Assembly: GCA_013178095.1 (NCBI GenBank) | Contig: JABLXK010000001.1 | Span: 124,001-188,000, forward strand | Reading direction: 5' to 3' | DNA: 64,000 nucleotides | DNA from: Anaerolineae bacterium | GTDB taxonomy: Bacteria > Chloroflexota > Anaerolineae > Anaerolineales > Anaerolineaceae | Shown here: positions 45,210 to 53,722 of the stretch, piece after piece | How the letters are laid out: each line of letters opens with the position of its first letter | Numbering within the stretch: position 1 is the stretch's first letter | Made by a program: the position numbers and the translations under genes | The notes under the pieces: generated by a model | Told to the model about the DNA's origin: nothing | The model's database searches: none | Seen by the model: the letters and a program-made list of their open reading frames with translations, nothing else

Positions 45210-46106
45210 TCAATCTCTGGATTTGAAGATAATCCAGACGGTAACCAGGGTGAAGGGCAGCATTCCGATCAGGCCGGCGGGGGTAGGACCGAGCAAAACG
45301 GGGTAGGTTTCCTTCACGAAGAAAAGCCCGATAGCGGCAATACCATTCACCGCTGCGTGCGCAATGACGGCCGGCCAGACGCTTTGGGCTTTTTGCGACG
45401 ACCATCCGATCAAACCGCCGATGGATATGGTAAAGCACAGTGTGGCCAGAAGCCCCGTCCACGGATATCCCCAATAATCCAGTCCGTAATTGTGCCCCAT
45501 CGCGATCAACGGCCAATGCCAGATGCCCCAGATCACACCGCTGAGCAGCAGCGCCTTGCGCTCGCCCAGGACGGACAGCTTCGGCAGCAGGTAACCCCTC
45601 CAACCGAATTCCTCGCCGAAAGTGGCGGGAAAATTGACCAGGGGCGAGATAAGAATGCCCATTAGCGTTTGAACCATGACAAGCTGAAACGGATCGATTG
45701 CCGCGGTGCTCCCGGCAGCTTTCAACTGGGCTTGCAACAGCCCCATGCCCGCATCGTAATATTGCGGAAACAGTGCAAAAAATAGCGCCGCGCCGGCAAT
45801 GGTGAGCAACCCGGGCCCGAACCACGCGATCAGCCAGTAAGGCCAGGCGGACTTCAGGCGAAACCCAAGAAAAAGGTTTTGGCGGCCTTCGCGGGTTACC
45901 AGGCGGGTGATGATGTTTGCCAGCGCCGGTCCCCACATGAAAATGCTGGCTTCCAGGATAAGCGCCAGGGTGACCTGCGTGCCGGGAATCAGCACCGGGC
46001 TGTTGGCCAACCCGCCGGTCAAAGCGATTATCACCGCGCTTGCCCAGGAGATACCAAACGCCAGAATCAAAAATAATGTCACCCTTTTTTTCTCAATTGT
46101 TTCCAT
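45210..46106 (-). CDS. CPBP family intramembrane glutamic endopeptidase (third in the window)
   Basis: 298 residues, multiple hydrophobic segments. Motif 1 GEEFGWRGYLLPKL, motif 2 WGIWHWPLIAMGH and motif 3 VIAHAAVNG. AAAGGAAA precedes the ATG. It is followed on the same strand by nothing and preceded by the FGGY kinase 39 bases away. The substrate is unknown. Confidence 0.87.
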   Translation of the reverse strand: METIEKKRVTLFLILAFGISWASAVIIALTGGLANSPVLIPGTQVTLALILEASIFMWGPALANIITRLVTREGRQNLFLGFRLKSAWPYWLIAWFGPGLLTIAGAALFFALFPQYYDAGMGLLQAQLKAAGSTAAIDPFQLVMVQTLMGILISPLVNFPATFGEEFGWRGYLLPKLSVLGERKALLLSGVIWGIWHWPLIAMGHNYGLDYWGYPWTGLLATLCFTISIGGLIGWSSQKAQSVWPAVIAHAAVNGIAAIGLFFVKETYPVLLGPTPAGLIGMLPFTLVTVWIIFKSRD

Positions 46107-46145
46107 AGTTTCCTTTCAAAATAATAAATCGATTACTTAAGATGA

Positions 46146-47678
46146 TCAGCCTTCCTGCAGATCAGCAAGGCGATGAACAACCTCTTTGGATTGGTTATAA
46201 AGTTCGCGAAAGAGTTGGTAATGCTGGTCGTAAACACTCTTTAACTTTTGGTCAGGTTTGACCTCTTTCTTGATCTTTACCCATTGTTCGGCAAGGGTCT
46301 TCAATCCATCCACTGCTCCAATTGCCATACCGGCCAGATACGCATCGCCATAGGAAGCGCCGATGGTCTTTTCCGGCACGAGCTGCGGAACGCCGGAAAT
46401 GTCGCTGACCATTTGCAGCCACAAGTCGTTTTGCGTGCCGCCGCCCACAGCCACGCCGTGCTTGAAGGGCGTGCCGGCGGCTTGCATGGCTTCCAGGTTG
46501 TGGCGGATGGCGTAAGCGGTGCCTTCCAGCACGGCGCGGTACATATCGCCGCGCGTGTGGTTGAGGCCCAGCCCGGCGAAGATACCGCGCGCCCGGGTGT
46601 CGAAAATGGGCGTGCGCTCGCCGCTCAGGTAGGGCAGCATCAGCAAACCGTTGGCGCCGGCCGGGGAAGCCGCGGCCTCGCGCGCCAGCACGGCGTAAGC
46701 GTTCTCGCCGCCTTCTTTTTCCTGCTGAACCAGGTCGCGGGCAAACTGATCGCGGAACCAGGTGGTGGCGGAACCGCTGGTGGAAAGCCCGGCGGCATAC
46801 ACATAGGTGCCTTTGAACGCGCCCATATCCATCCATAATTCTTCGGAAGGGATGGGTTTTTCGATCACCAGGATGAAAAAGGCTGTGCTGCCGTACATGA
46901 TCATCAACTCACCGGGGTGCGCCACCCCCACACTGAGGGCTTCGGAAAGGGCGTCCACCGCGCCGAAGGTAACCGGCGTGCCCTGGGGGATGCCGGTCAG
47001 GCGGGCGGCCTCGGCTGTGACTTGCCCGGCGATCTCGTTGCTCCAGCCCAGGCGGGGCAGCTTTTCCAGCGGGGTGATGCCGCCGGCGAACTTTTCATCC
47101 CATTCGTTGGTGTGGATGTTGATCAACGGGTTGAACTCGGTGGCGGTGTGGCGTTCGATCACATAATCGCCGGTCAGTTTGAAAATGACGTAAGAGGTGG
47201 CGGTCAGGAACTTGTGCGCAGCCTGGTATATCTCCGGTTCGTGCTGCTTGAGCCACAGGATCTTGGGGCCGACGGCCTGCGAAGTCAGGCGCATACCGCC
47301 CAGTTCGACCAGTGCCGCGCGCCCGTATTGCTGCTCGAGCTGGTCGATCTGGTCGCTGGCGCGGATGTCCACGCCATAGAGAATGCCCGGGCGCAGGGGC
47401 TTGCCCTGCTTGTCAACCGGCAGCAGGCAGGCGCCGATGGCGCTGACGGCCACCGCGGCGATCCGGTCGCCGGCCGGCACTTTGGCGGAGAGGGCTTGCG
47501 AGATTGTTACGAAATCCGCCCACCATACGCCGTCCGCGTCGTGTTCGGCGTAGCCGGGTTTAGGGATGGACATCTCGTGGTCGGCGCGCGCTTCCGCCAG
47601 GATGGCGCCGTCCGGGCGGCACAACACGCCTTTGGAGCTGTAGGTGCCGATGTCGATACCGAGTAATAAGGTTGCCAT
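46146..47678 (-). CDS. FGGY family carbohydrate kinase (xylulokinase-like)
   Basis: 510 residues. ASKHA kinase fold with N-terminal phosphate-1 loop GIDIGTYSSKGVLC, the central DALSEALSVGVAHPGELM block, LPYLSGERTPIFD and the C-terminal HGVAVGGGTQNDLWLQMVSD signature. GGAGG precedes the ATG. It phosphorylates a pentulose, pentitol or related sugar; the substrate cannot be fixed because no other pentose gene is adjacent. Confidence 0.88.
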   Translation of the reverse strand: MATLLLGIDIGTYSSKGVLCRPDGAILAEARADHEMSIPKPGYAEHDADGVWWADFVTISQALSAKVPAGDRIAAVAVSAIGACLLPVDKQGKPLRPGILYGVDIRASDQIDQLEQQYGRAALVELGGMRLTSQAVGPKILWLKQHEPEIYQAAHKFLTATSYVIFKLTGDYVIERHTATEFNPLINIHTNEWDEKFAGGITPLEKLPRLGWSNEIAGQVTAEAARLTGIPQGTPVTFGAVDALSEALSVGVAHPGELMIMYGSTAFFILVIEKPIPSEELWMDMGAFKGTYVYAAGLSTSGSATTWFRDQFARDLVQQEKEGGENAYAVLAREAAASPAGANGLLMLPYLSGERTPIFDTRARGIFAGLGLNHTRGDMYRAVLEGTAYAIRHNLEAMQAAGTPFKHGVAVGGGTQNDLWLQMVSDISGVPQLVPEKTIGASYGDAYLAGMAIGAVDGLKTLAEQWVKIKKEVKPDQKLKSVYDQHYQLFRELYNQSKEVVHRLADLQEG

Positions 47679-47779
47679 GCTGCCTCCGGGTGAGTCAAGT
47701 GAGTTAGAAACGACTTTGAATTATATCCACATTGTCGCATTATTAACGTTTACATGCAGGGCGAACCAAACAGATGGAG

Positions 47780-49705
47780 CTAAAAAGTGATTTTGTAAAT
47801 CGAGACTGCTTCCGATGGCAGAGAGGTAAAAACCATTATTTTACCGGCTATCAATCCCAATTTCTCCAATTCGCTGCTGTACATTAAAGAATTCGGATAA
47901 TCCCCTTCCAATAGATAGATACCGCCCCCGCCTGCTCGCTGATCTTTCAACCACACAGCCAGCTCGCGCAGGCGCGGGTAATACAACGCCCCGCTGAGCG
48001 GCTTGGCGTGCTCATAGGGCAGCCCCAGCCATTCCCGCTCGCCGCAGCCGAAGTTGAAGGCGTACCACCATAGCGGTTTGAGGTAAGCGTCCACCAGCAG
48101 CAGGCTGTCCGCCTCCGTGTTGGCGGCGATCCATTCGCAGGCTTTCCGATAATTCTCATTCTTTCCAAGGTAGCGCTCATCGTCATGCGCCACGGCCAAC
48201 CCGGCCGGCAGCAATACCAGCATAAAGAAAAGGATGACACCGACGAAAACAGGCGGGGCGGGTTTCCTGCGGAATAGCAAAATGCCACAGGCGGCAATGA
48301 CTGCCAGGATGGCTGCCATCAGCCCCGTCGCCCAGACCTGCCTAACACCTGGCAGGTGCAGCCAGGCGATGTCGGTTTCGACGCCCTGAAATGCCAATTG
48401 CCAATGCCGCCAGAGCGGCATCAGGTTCATGCTCCACTGTTGGGCGGTGTTCAGGTTCTGCCCGCTGGTTTGAACCACCCAGTTGGCGTAAACCGGATCG
48501 GAGGTCAGGACACGCCCAACCTGGATCAACAAACAGGCGGCGAGCAAGACCCATGTGAGGGTTCGTATATATTTGCGCTTGTTATACAGGCCGGCATCCA
48601 GCGCAGACAGGGCAACTAACACCAGCAGCGGCAGGACGGGCAGCAGCGCGCGCGTGCTCCAGGTGATGCCCCACCAATCTGCGTCATAGATCAGGGCTTG
48701 CATGAGCATCAACGCCGCCAGGCTGCCAAAGGCAATCAGGTTATCGGGAGTTGAAAAAGAGATTGGCTTCCCATAGGGATGCCCCTCGGCCGATAAGCCC
48801 AGCCAACGCTTGGGGATCAATCCCAATGCGATAACCGGTGAATAAAACAGCAAACCCTTACCCGGGCTGAACAACATGCCCGCCAAGGCCTGCCAGAAAG
48901 ATGTGTGCGGAATTCGGGTCATGGTGACGACCATGGAAGCGATGAAATCCAGCGAAAAGCGCCGGGTGGCCGCCACTGGCAGCCATTGCAGGGCAGCAGC
49001 CACACCCGCCAGGCCAATCAGCAAACAAGTTCCGAAAAAAATAACGACCTGTCTATTTGCGCACCCGGCATTCCTTTTCAAATGAAACCAGCCCGCAAAC
49101 ATGAAAAAGGGGAGGCATAATCCGCAGGTTACCTTGGTGAGGGCGGACAATCCGACCAGTACCATCATGGCCAATAGAAACAATAAATACCTGAAGAAGG
49201 ATTGATGCGCTTCCCGCAAATGATCCAGGCAAAAAGCCGCGCCGGTCAGGCACAGCATAGCCAATGGCTCGCGGAAGTTGGTGCGCGCGTACGGAAAGGC
49301 AATCGTACCCAGTCCAAAGATGAGGGCCAAACCAAACGCGCCCGATTTACGATACCCGCGGCGTAAGGCAATGGCTGCCAGCAGGGCAGCGCTCAGCGCG
49401 GTGTAGATGCCGGCGGGCAGTTGCTGCGCCTGGGCGCGTCCCAACCCAAAAGATTTTGCTATGAGATAGAAAGGAATATTGAACAGGATGTGCAGCGGTT
49501 CCAGGTTGCCGCTTTTGCCCAGCAGCCGGTCATTCCCATAGAGCGGCAGGATGCTGATATCTCGATCGGAAGCCAGGCTGCCGCTGGCCACCGCGAAGAG
49601 CTGCTCGTCATCGGTGACACCCACCCCATTAAAAACCAGCAGATAAATGCCCATTAACAGGCAAAATATCAGCATACAGGATGTTACGATCTCCCGATTT
49701 TTCAT
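47780..49705 (-). CDS. GT-C-like membrane glycosyltransferase
   Basis: 641 residues, about eleven hydrophobic segments and a C-terminal soluble domain of ~150 residues. The first extracytoplasmic loop carries GVTDDEQLFAVASG, the acidic pair expected for lipid-sugar-dependent enzymes, followed by a LEPLHILFNIPFYL segment. It resembles the 4903 gene in plan. No ribosome binding site is visible before the ATG. Confidence 0.65.
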   Translation of the reverse strand: MKNREIVTSCMLIFCLLMGIYLLVFNGVGVTDDEQLFAVASGSLASDRDISILPLYGNDRLLGKSGNLEPLHILFNIPFYLIAKSFGLGRAQAQQLPAGIYTALSAALLAAIALRRGYRKSGAFGLALIFGLGTIAFPYARTNFREPLAMLCLTGAAFCLDHLREAHQSFFRYLLFLLAMMVLVGLSALTKVTCGLCLPFFMFAGWFHLKRNAGCANRQVVIFFGTCLLIGLAGVAAALQWLPVAATRRFSLDFIASMVVTMTRIPHTSFWQALAGMLFSPGKGLLFYSPVIALGLIPKRWLGLSAEGHPYGKPISFSTPDNLIAFGSLAALMLMQALIYDADWWGITWSTRALLPVLPLLVLVALSALDAGLYNKRKYIRTLTWVLLAACLLIQVGRVLTSDPVYANWVVQTSGQNLNTAQQWSMNLMPLWRHWQLAFQGVETDIAWLHLPGVRQVWATGLMAAILAVIAACGILLFRRKPAPPVFVGVILFFMLVLLPAGLAVAHDDERYLGKNENYRKACEWIAANTEADSLLLVDAYLKPLWWYAFNFGCGEREWLGLPYEHAKPLSGALYYPRLRELAVWLKDQRAGGGGIYLLEGDYPNSLMYSSELEKLGLIAGKIMVFTSLPSEAVSIYKITF

Positions 49706-49867
49706 AAAGCATTGTTACAGTTCGTTTAACTGATTTTAATAGGATATTTGTAAAATGATTGATTTTGCACTCCTGTCGCGCTAAAATGAATTTACATTAC
49801 CCCATTCCATTGAAGAAATACTTGATCTAAGGCCGCCTGAAAGAAATTGATTCCAAAGGAGGAGATC

Positions 49868-52804
49868 ATGCATAAAAAAAGACGTTCTTTGTGGATTGGA
49901 TTAACGATTTTGTTACTGTTGACAATGGGGGCGTCGGAGTGCGCGCCAAAGATGCAGGCGCCGCCGGCGGAGGCAGCCGAATCCGCGGCAGCGGCGGTCA
50001 AGCCGAATTTGAGCATGTACGCCAGCCCCATCAGCAGCCCGGTGGCAACCCTCACCATTCCCCCATACCTGCTGCGTTTCCGTATTCGCTATATTCCCCC
50101 TGGCTGGTTTGCGCTTGGCAGCGATGAGGAGGAGGACAAGCTTTCACGAGGGGATGAGGCTCCACAGCGGATTGTGGCTGAGTCGGGCTTTTGGATCGGT
50201 GAGAGCGAAGTAACCAATAAGGAGTACCTGGATTGCGTGAAATCCGGTTGCTGCACCCCGCCCAGCCTGCGGGAAAGCGGCCCCACCAACCATTACGGCG
50301 ATCCGGCATACGATGATCATCCGGTGGTGGGAGTGAATTGGTTCCAGGCGGCGCAATACTGCGAATGCATGGACGCGCGCCTGCCCACCGAAGCAGAATG
50401 GGAGAAAGCCGCCCGCGGGGACGAGGGTAATATCTATCCATGGGGAGACGAAGCACCCACCTGCGACCGCACAAACATGAACGGCTGCGGCGCGGAAGGA
50501 TCCACCAAAGCGGTGGCTTCCTATCCACTGGGGATCAGCCCCTACGGTTTGTACGATATGGCCGGCAATGTGCGTGAATGGACGGCGGACGATTATGAGG
50601 CTGACAGTTATCAAACCCTGGCCAGGTTCAATCCCGGCAACGCAGATGACGGCGAGAAAAAGGTCGCGCGCGGTGGCGGATTCAACGATTTCGAAGAAAA
50701 CCTGCGTTCGGCTGCGCGCTTGTCGCTGGATCCCAAACAGGACTACGATGATGTCGGTTTCCGCTGCATACCGGTTTCGCGCACCTACGCGCCGGTTTGC
50801 CAGCCAACCTACCGCAGATTTTGCTACGATCCGCGCAATCCACCCCTGGATGAACCTTGTGAACCCGGGCAGGGCGTACCCGGCGAGGAAGGGCTGACCT
50901 TCCTGGGTTACGGCTGCCCGATGGATAAAAAGGTTGATTTCCAGGTCAGGACCAACGGCGGGGGCAACAGCGGCTACTCCGCGGTTGTCAACGGTGTTTC
51001 CTTTAATTGCACGCCGTCTTCGAGCGGAGCGGACATCGTCAATTGCAGCGGGCCGGAAACACCCATGGGGAGCGAGGTGCAAATTGTGGTTTGCGCGGGA
51101 GGCGCAACCCCAACCACCGCGCAGGACACAAGCCCGGTCAGCCAGGCTGCCGGAGGGATCCTGCCGGTCTTGTTTACAACCATCGGCAAGGTCAGTTTGA
51201 TGACTGCCACGTCGAGCAACTGCCCGGATGGATACGTCATGAACCCGGATACCGGCCAATGTGAACGGGATACCACGCAGCCGGATTGCCCGGAAAACTG
51301 GACGCTGAACCGCCAAACGCAGCAATGCGAACCCAACAACCCGCAGGAAGATTGTCCGGAAACCACTACCTACTCCGCAAATCTGCAGGGCTGCCAACCG
51401 GAAGATGGAGAATGCCCGCAGGGATACTACCTGACGGCGCAGCAAACCTGTGAACCGGACAAAAACCGCCAGGAAAACTGCCCGCCCGGTTATTACTTCA
51501 ACGTGCAGATCGGCTGCTGCGAACCGATCCCTTCCAATAATTACGGCTGCGAAGATGGTTATTACTACAACCTCCGTTATCAGCGCTGCGTGCCCGTGGA
51601 TGACAATGGCTGTTATTTCGGCACCACCTACAACGGGTACGGCCAATGCGACCAGAACCCGGATACACCGGGCCCGGATGACGAGCAGCAAGGGGATTGC
51701 CCGCCCGGACTGGTGACGGCGGCTACCAACATTTGCGACCTCCCGGAAGGCGAAGGCAATGAAAACAATCCGCCAATCGGCACCTTGCTGCGCAGCGGGG
51801 ATACAATAACCGCGGATGAGGTCATGCCCGGCGCAGGCGATCAGGGCAATTGCGCGGATGGCTACGTATATGCGGCCGCCATCGGGCGCTGCATCCAACG
51901 CGACGAAAATAATTGCCCGCCCGGTTACTATTTTGACAAAGAATTCAAGCGCTGCCGGCCGACCAATGGACCGGGCAGTCCCTGCCCGAAAGGCTACGTT
52001 TTCAGCTACCGGGCGAACTGCTGCTTGCCGCAGCCCGGAACGGATGGCGCTTATTGCCCGGAGGATGGCGATGATTCGCAAGGCACGCCTGATCAGACGG
52101 ATGGTCAAACCGCAGCAGCCGGCGCGACCGCTGCGAATGGCAGCCAGGTGACGCCTTTCGCCAATTCCAATTTCGATATCCTGACGGGTTTGTGCATTGA
52201 AGGCGGAACGCCTGAGGATGACGATAACCCCGATAATCCTTGCCCGCCCGGAACTTACAGCGCCAACTTCACCAACTGTGACCAGTATCCGCAGGATGGC
52301 GAGGAAGCCACTGAAGATCCCGAGGAGATCAAGCTGCGACAGGCGAACTGCCCGCCCGAATACTGGAACGCCAACACCAACACCTGCGATTACCCCGAAC
52401 CGCAGTGCGGCGAGAATGAATACTTCGACCGCCAATTGGGCTACTGCGTGCCCCTGCAGGAAGACTGCTGCGAACTGGGTCAGGATTATTCCGCCAACCT
52501 GAAACGCTGCGAGGACGTGATCACCAAACCGCGCGACGGCGGCTGCCCGGAGGGTTACGAACTATTGAATGACGGGTTATGCTACCTGATTGGGCGCACC
52601 GAGGGCATGGGGCAGTGCTGGACCTTTACCGTCAACACACCCAGATGCGTTGGCCCCTGCGAGGTCGGCTTGATCTACAATCAGGTGACCGGACGCTGCG
52701 AGAAACCGCAAGTTACTGATGAATGCGCTAATGTAAAATGCAGCGCAAATCATTGTCCCAGTAAATGCTGTGTTTGGATAAAAGATCGTTGTGTAAAAAG
52801 ATAA
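49868..52804 (+). CDS. Secreted protein with SUMF1 (FGE-like) domain and Cys-rich repeats
   Basis: 978 residues from ATG 49868 (AAAGGAGGAG upstream). An N-terminal signal segment is followed by a SUMF1 domain at ~70-300: YIPPGWFALGSDEEEDKL, FWIGESEVTNKEYLDCV, RLPTEAEWEKAARG, YDMAGNVREWTADD and ARGGGFND...RSAARLSL...VGFRC. The region where true formylglycine-generating enzymes carry two catalytic Cys has none (GGGFNDFEENLRSAAR), so sulfatase activation is unlikely. From ~430 to the end come about fifteen Cys-rich units of the form C-P-x-G-Y-Y-x(6-8)-C-x-P, probably disulfide-bonded. Probably a large extracellular binding or matrix protein. Confidence 0.75.
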   Translation: MHKKRRSLWIGLTILLLLTMGASECAPKMQAPPAEAAESAAAAVKPNLSMYASPISSPVATLTIPPYLLRFRIRYIPPGWFALGSDEEEDKLSRGDEAPQRIVAESGFWIGESEVTNKEYLDCVKSGCCTPPSLRESGPTNHYGDPAYDDHPVVGVNWFQAAQYCECMDARLPTEAEWEKAARGDEGNIYPWGDEAPTCDRTNMNGCGAEGSTKAVASYPLGISPYGLYDMAGNVREWTADDYEADSYQTLARFNPGNADDGEKKVARGGGFNDFEENLRSAARLSLDPKQDYDDVGFRCIPVSRTYAPVCQPTYRRFCYDPRNPPLDEPCEPGQGVPGEEGLTFLGYGCPMDKKVDFQVRTNGGGNSGYSAVVNGVSFNCTPSSSGADIVNCSGPETPMGSEVQIVVCAGGATPTTAQDTSPVSQAAGGILPVLFTTIGKVSLMTATSSNCPDGYVMNPDTGQCERDTTQPDCPENWTLNRQTQQCEPNNPQEDCPETTTYSANLQGCQPEDGECPQGYYLTAQQTCEPDKNRQENCPPGYYFNVQIGCCEPIPSNNYGCEDGYYYNLRYQRCVPVDDNGCYFGTTYNGYGQCDQNPDTPGPDDEQQGDCPPGLVTAATNICDLPEGEGNENNPPIGTLLRSGDTITADEVMPGAGDQGNCADGYVYAAAIGRCIQRDENNCPPGYYFDKEFKRCRPTNGPGSPCPKGYVFSYRANCCLPQPGTDGAYCPEDGDDSQGTPDQTDGQTAAAGATAANGSQVTPFANSNFDILTGLCIEGGTPEDDDNPDNPCPPGTYSANFTNCDQYPQDGEEATEDPEEIKLRQANCPPEYWNANTNTCDYPEPQCGENEYFDRQLGYCVPLQEDCCELGQDYSANLKRCEDVITKPRDGGCPEGYELLNDGLCYLIGRTEGMGQCWTFTVNTPRCVGPCEVGLIYNQVTGRCEKPQVTDECANVKCSANHCPSKCCVWIKDRCVKR

Positions 52805-52816
52805 GTTTCCATGTAA

Positions 52817-52850
52817 AAAGCGGGTGGCTGAAAGGCCATCCGCTTTTTTT
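52817..52850 (+). terminator. Terminator of the SUMF1-domain gene
   Basis: AAAGCGGGTGGC pairs with GCCATCCGCTTT (one mismatch) and runs into eight T. Confidence 0.88.
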
Positions 52851-52852
52851 TA

Positions 52853-53272
52853 TTAGGGATTTGCTGGTGGTGGAATAGAGTGATTACTTACAGATTTTAA
52901 CCGGATGATCAGGGGAATGAAGTGAATGCTGGTTCCGTCCAGAAACAGCTCGATGTGATATTCGCCTTCTTCAATGAATTCCGTGTTAAAAAACGCAAAT
53001 GAGACAAAACCTTTGCGGGGTTGATTAACCGTCGACCGGAAGGGAATATTGATGCGCTTGGAGGTTTCCTCGCCGGTGGGGGAGGTGATCTGGGCACTCA
53101 GTTCAAATTGCTCCTCGCCGCCGGTTTGCATTTCCAACGCCACGTAAAGCTGCGGCCAGCGCTGCGGCAGTTTGGTGAAGTTGATATGGTCGAATGTGCC
53201 GATGATGTAGGCTTTGCCGGCAGGGTCGACGCTGGCGTAATCGCACAGGAAAGCCCATTTGATGATTGGCAT
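52853..53272 (-). CDS. DUF6941-like small protein
   Basis: 139 residues. The opening IIKWAFLCDYASVDPAGKAYIIGTFD followed by a predicted beta-sandwich (LYVALEMQTGGEEQFELSAQI, EEGEYHIELFLDG) matches the DUF6941 group, whose function is unknown. GGGAG precedes the ATG. It is monocistronic and shares the terminator region with the convergent SUMF1 gene. Confidence 0.65.
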   Translation of the reverse strand: MPIIKWAFLCDYASVDPAGKAYIIGTFDHINFTKLPQRWPQLYVALEMQTGGEEQFELSAQITSPTGEETSKRINIPFRSTVNQPRKGFVSFAFFNTEFIEEGEYHIELFLDGTSIHFIPLIIRLKSVSNHSIPPPANP

Positions 53273-53420
53273 GGTTATTCTCCCAATGGTTATGGTTATT
53301 GTACACGGATTAGAGGAATACGATGCACATAACTGAGAGATGTCTGTGAATTGCCTTCAACGACACCTCACCACTGATCCTCTCCTCAATATTGAGGTGA
53401 GGGCTTTTTGTTTAATAATT

Positions 53421-53491
53421 GTAGGGCGCGTTTCTAAACGCGCCACAAAAGGTTTATATATTGAAGCGGCGGCTTTGGGAAGCCGCCCTAC
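53421..53491 (+). repeat. Hairpin repeat, copy 1
   Basis: A 71-bp unit bounded by GTAGGGC and GCCCTAC, with two internal palindromes (GGCGCGTTT-AAACGCGCC and GGCGGCTT-AAGCCGCC) separated by an AT-rich linker GGTTTATATATTGAAG. Copies 2 and 3 follow within 100 bases. Confidence 0.85.
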
Positions 53492-53504
53492 GTTATCTCA
53501 TAAG

Positions 53505-53574
53505 GCGGGCGCGTTTCCAAACGCGCCATAAGAGGTTTACATATTGAAGCGGGGGCTTTGGAAAGCCACCCTAC
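53505..53574 (+). repeat. Hairpin repeat, copy 2
   Basis: Same plan as copy 1 with small changes: GGTTTACATATTGAAG linker, one arm base changed in the right hairpin, right end CCCTAC kept, left end degraded. Confidence 0.8.
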
Positions 53575-53586
53575 GCAGGAATGGAA

Positions 53587-53656
53587 GTAGGGCGCGTTTC
53601 CAAACGCCCCACAAAAAGTTTATATATTGAAGCGGCGGCTTTGGAAAGCCGCCCTC
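53587..53656 (+). repeat. Hairpin repeat, copy 3
   Basis: GTAGGGCGCG left end, AGTTTATATATTGAAG linker and GGCGGCTTT-AAAGCCGCC right hairpin; the right terminus reads CCCTCC. It ends 67 bases before the GH13 start codon. The gap 53273-53722 holds nothing else except a TATAAT. Confidence 0.8.
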
Positions 53657-53707
53657 CATTTCATTCAAAGCATGTACTTCCTGATAAATCATCAAATTCT
53701 CCTGCTA

Positions 53708-53713
53708 TATAAT
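53708..53713 (+). promoter_or_regulatory. -10 box close to the GH13 start codon
   Basis: TATAAT at 53708-53713 would start transcription about 2-3 bases before ATG 53723, which has no Shine-Dalgarno sequence. This fits a nearly leaderless mRNA. No good -35 box is seen. Confidence 0.4.
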
Positions 53714-53722
53714 CTTAACAAG

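Noticed and set aside
49868..50800. True formylglycine-generating (sulfatase-activating) enzyme
   Set aside because: The conserved region that should hold the two catalytic Cys reads GGGFNDFEENLRSAAR; no sulfatase gene is nearby.
50144..52435. A 763-codon open frame on the minus strand opposite the SUMF1 gene
   Set aside because: It is a shadow of codon use in the real gene: no ribosome binding site, no recognisable domains, hydrophobic/basic low-information sequence, and the plus-strand frame has clear SUMF1 and Cys-repeat motifs.
53421..53656. Repeats as a CRISPR array
   Set aside because: Units are internally palindromic, nearly contiguous and only three; no equal-sized unique spacers and no cas genes.
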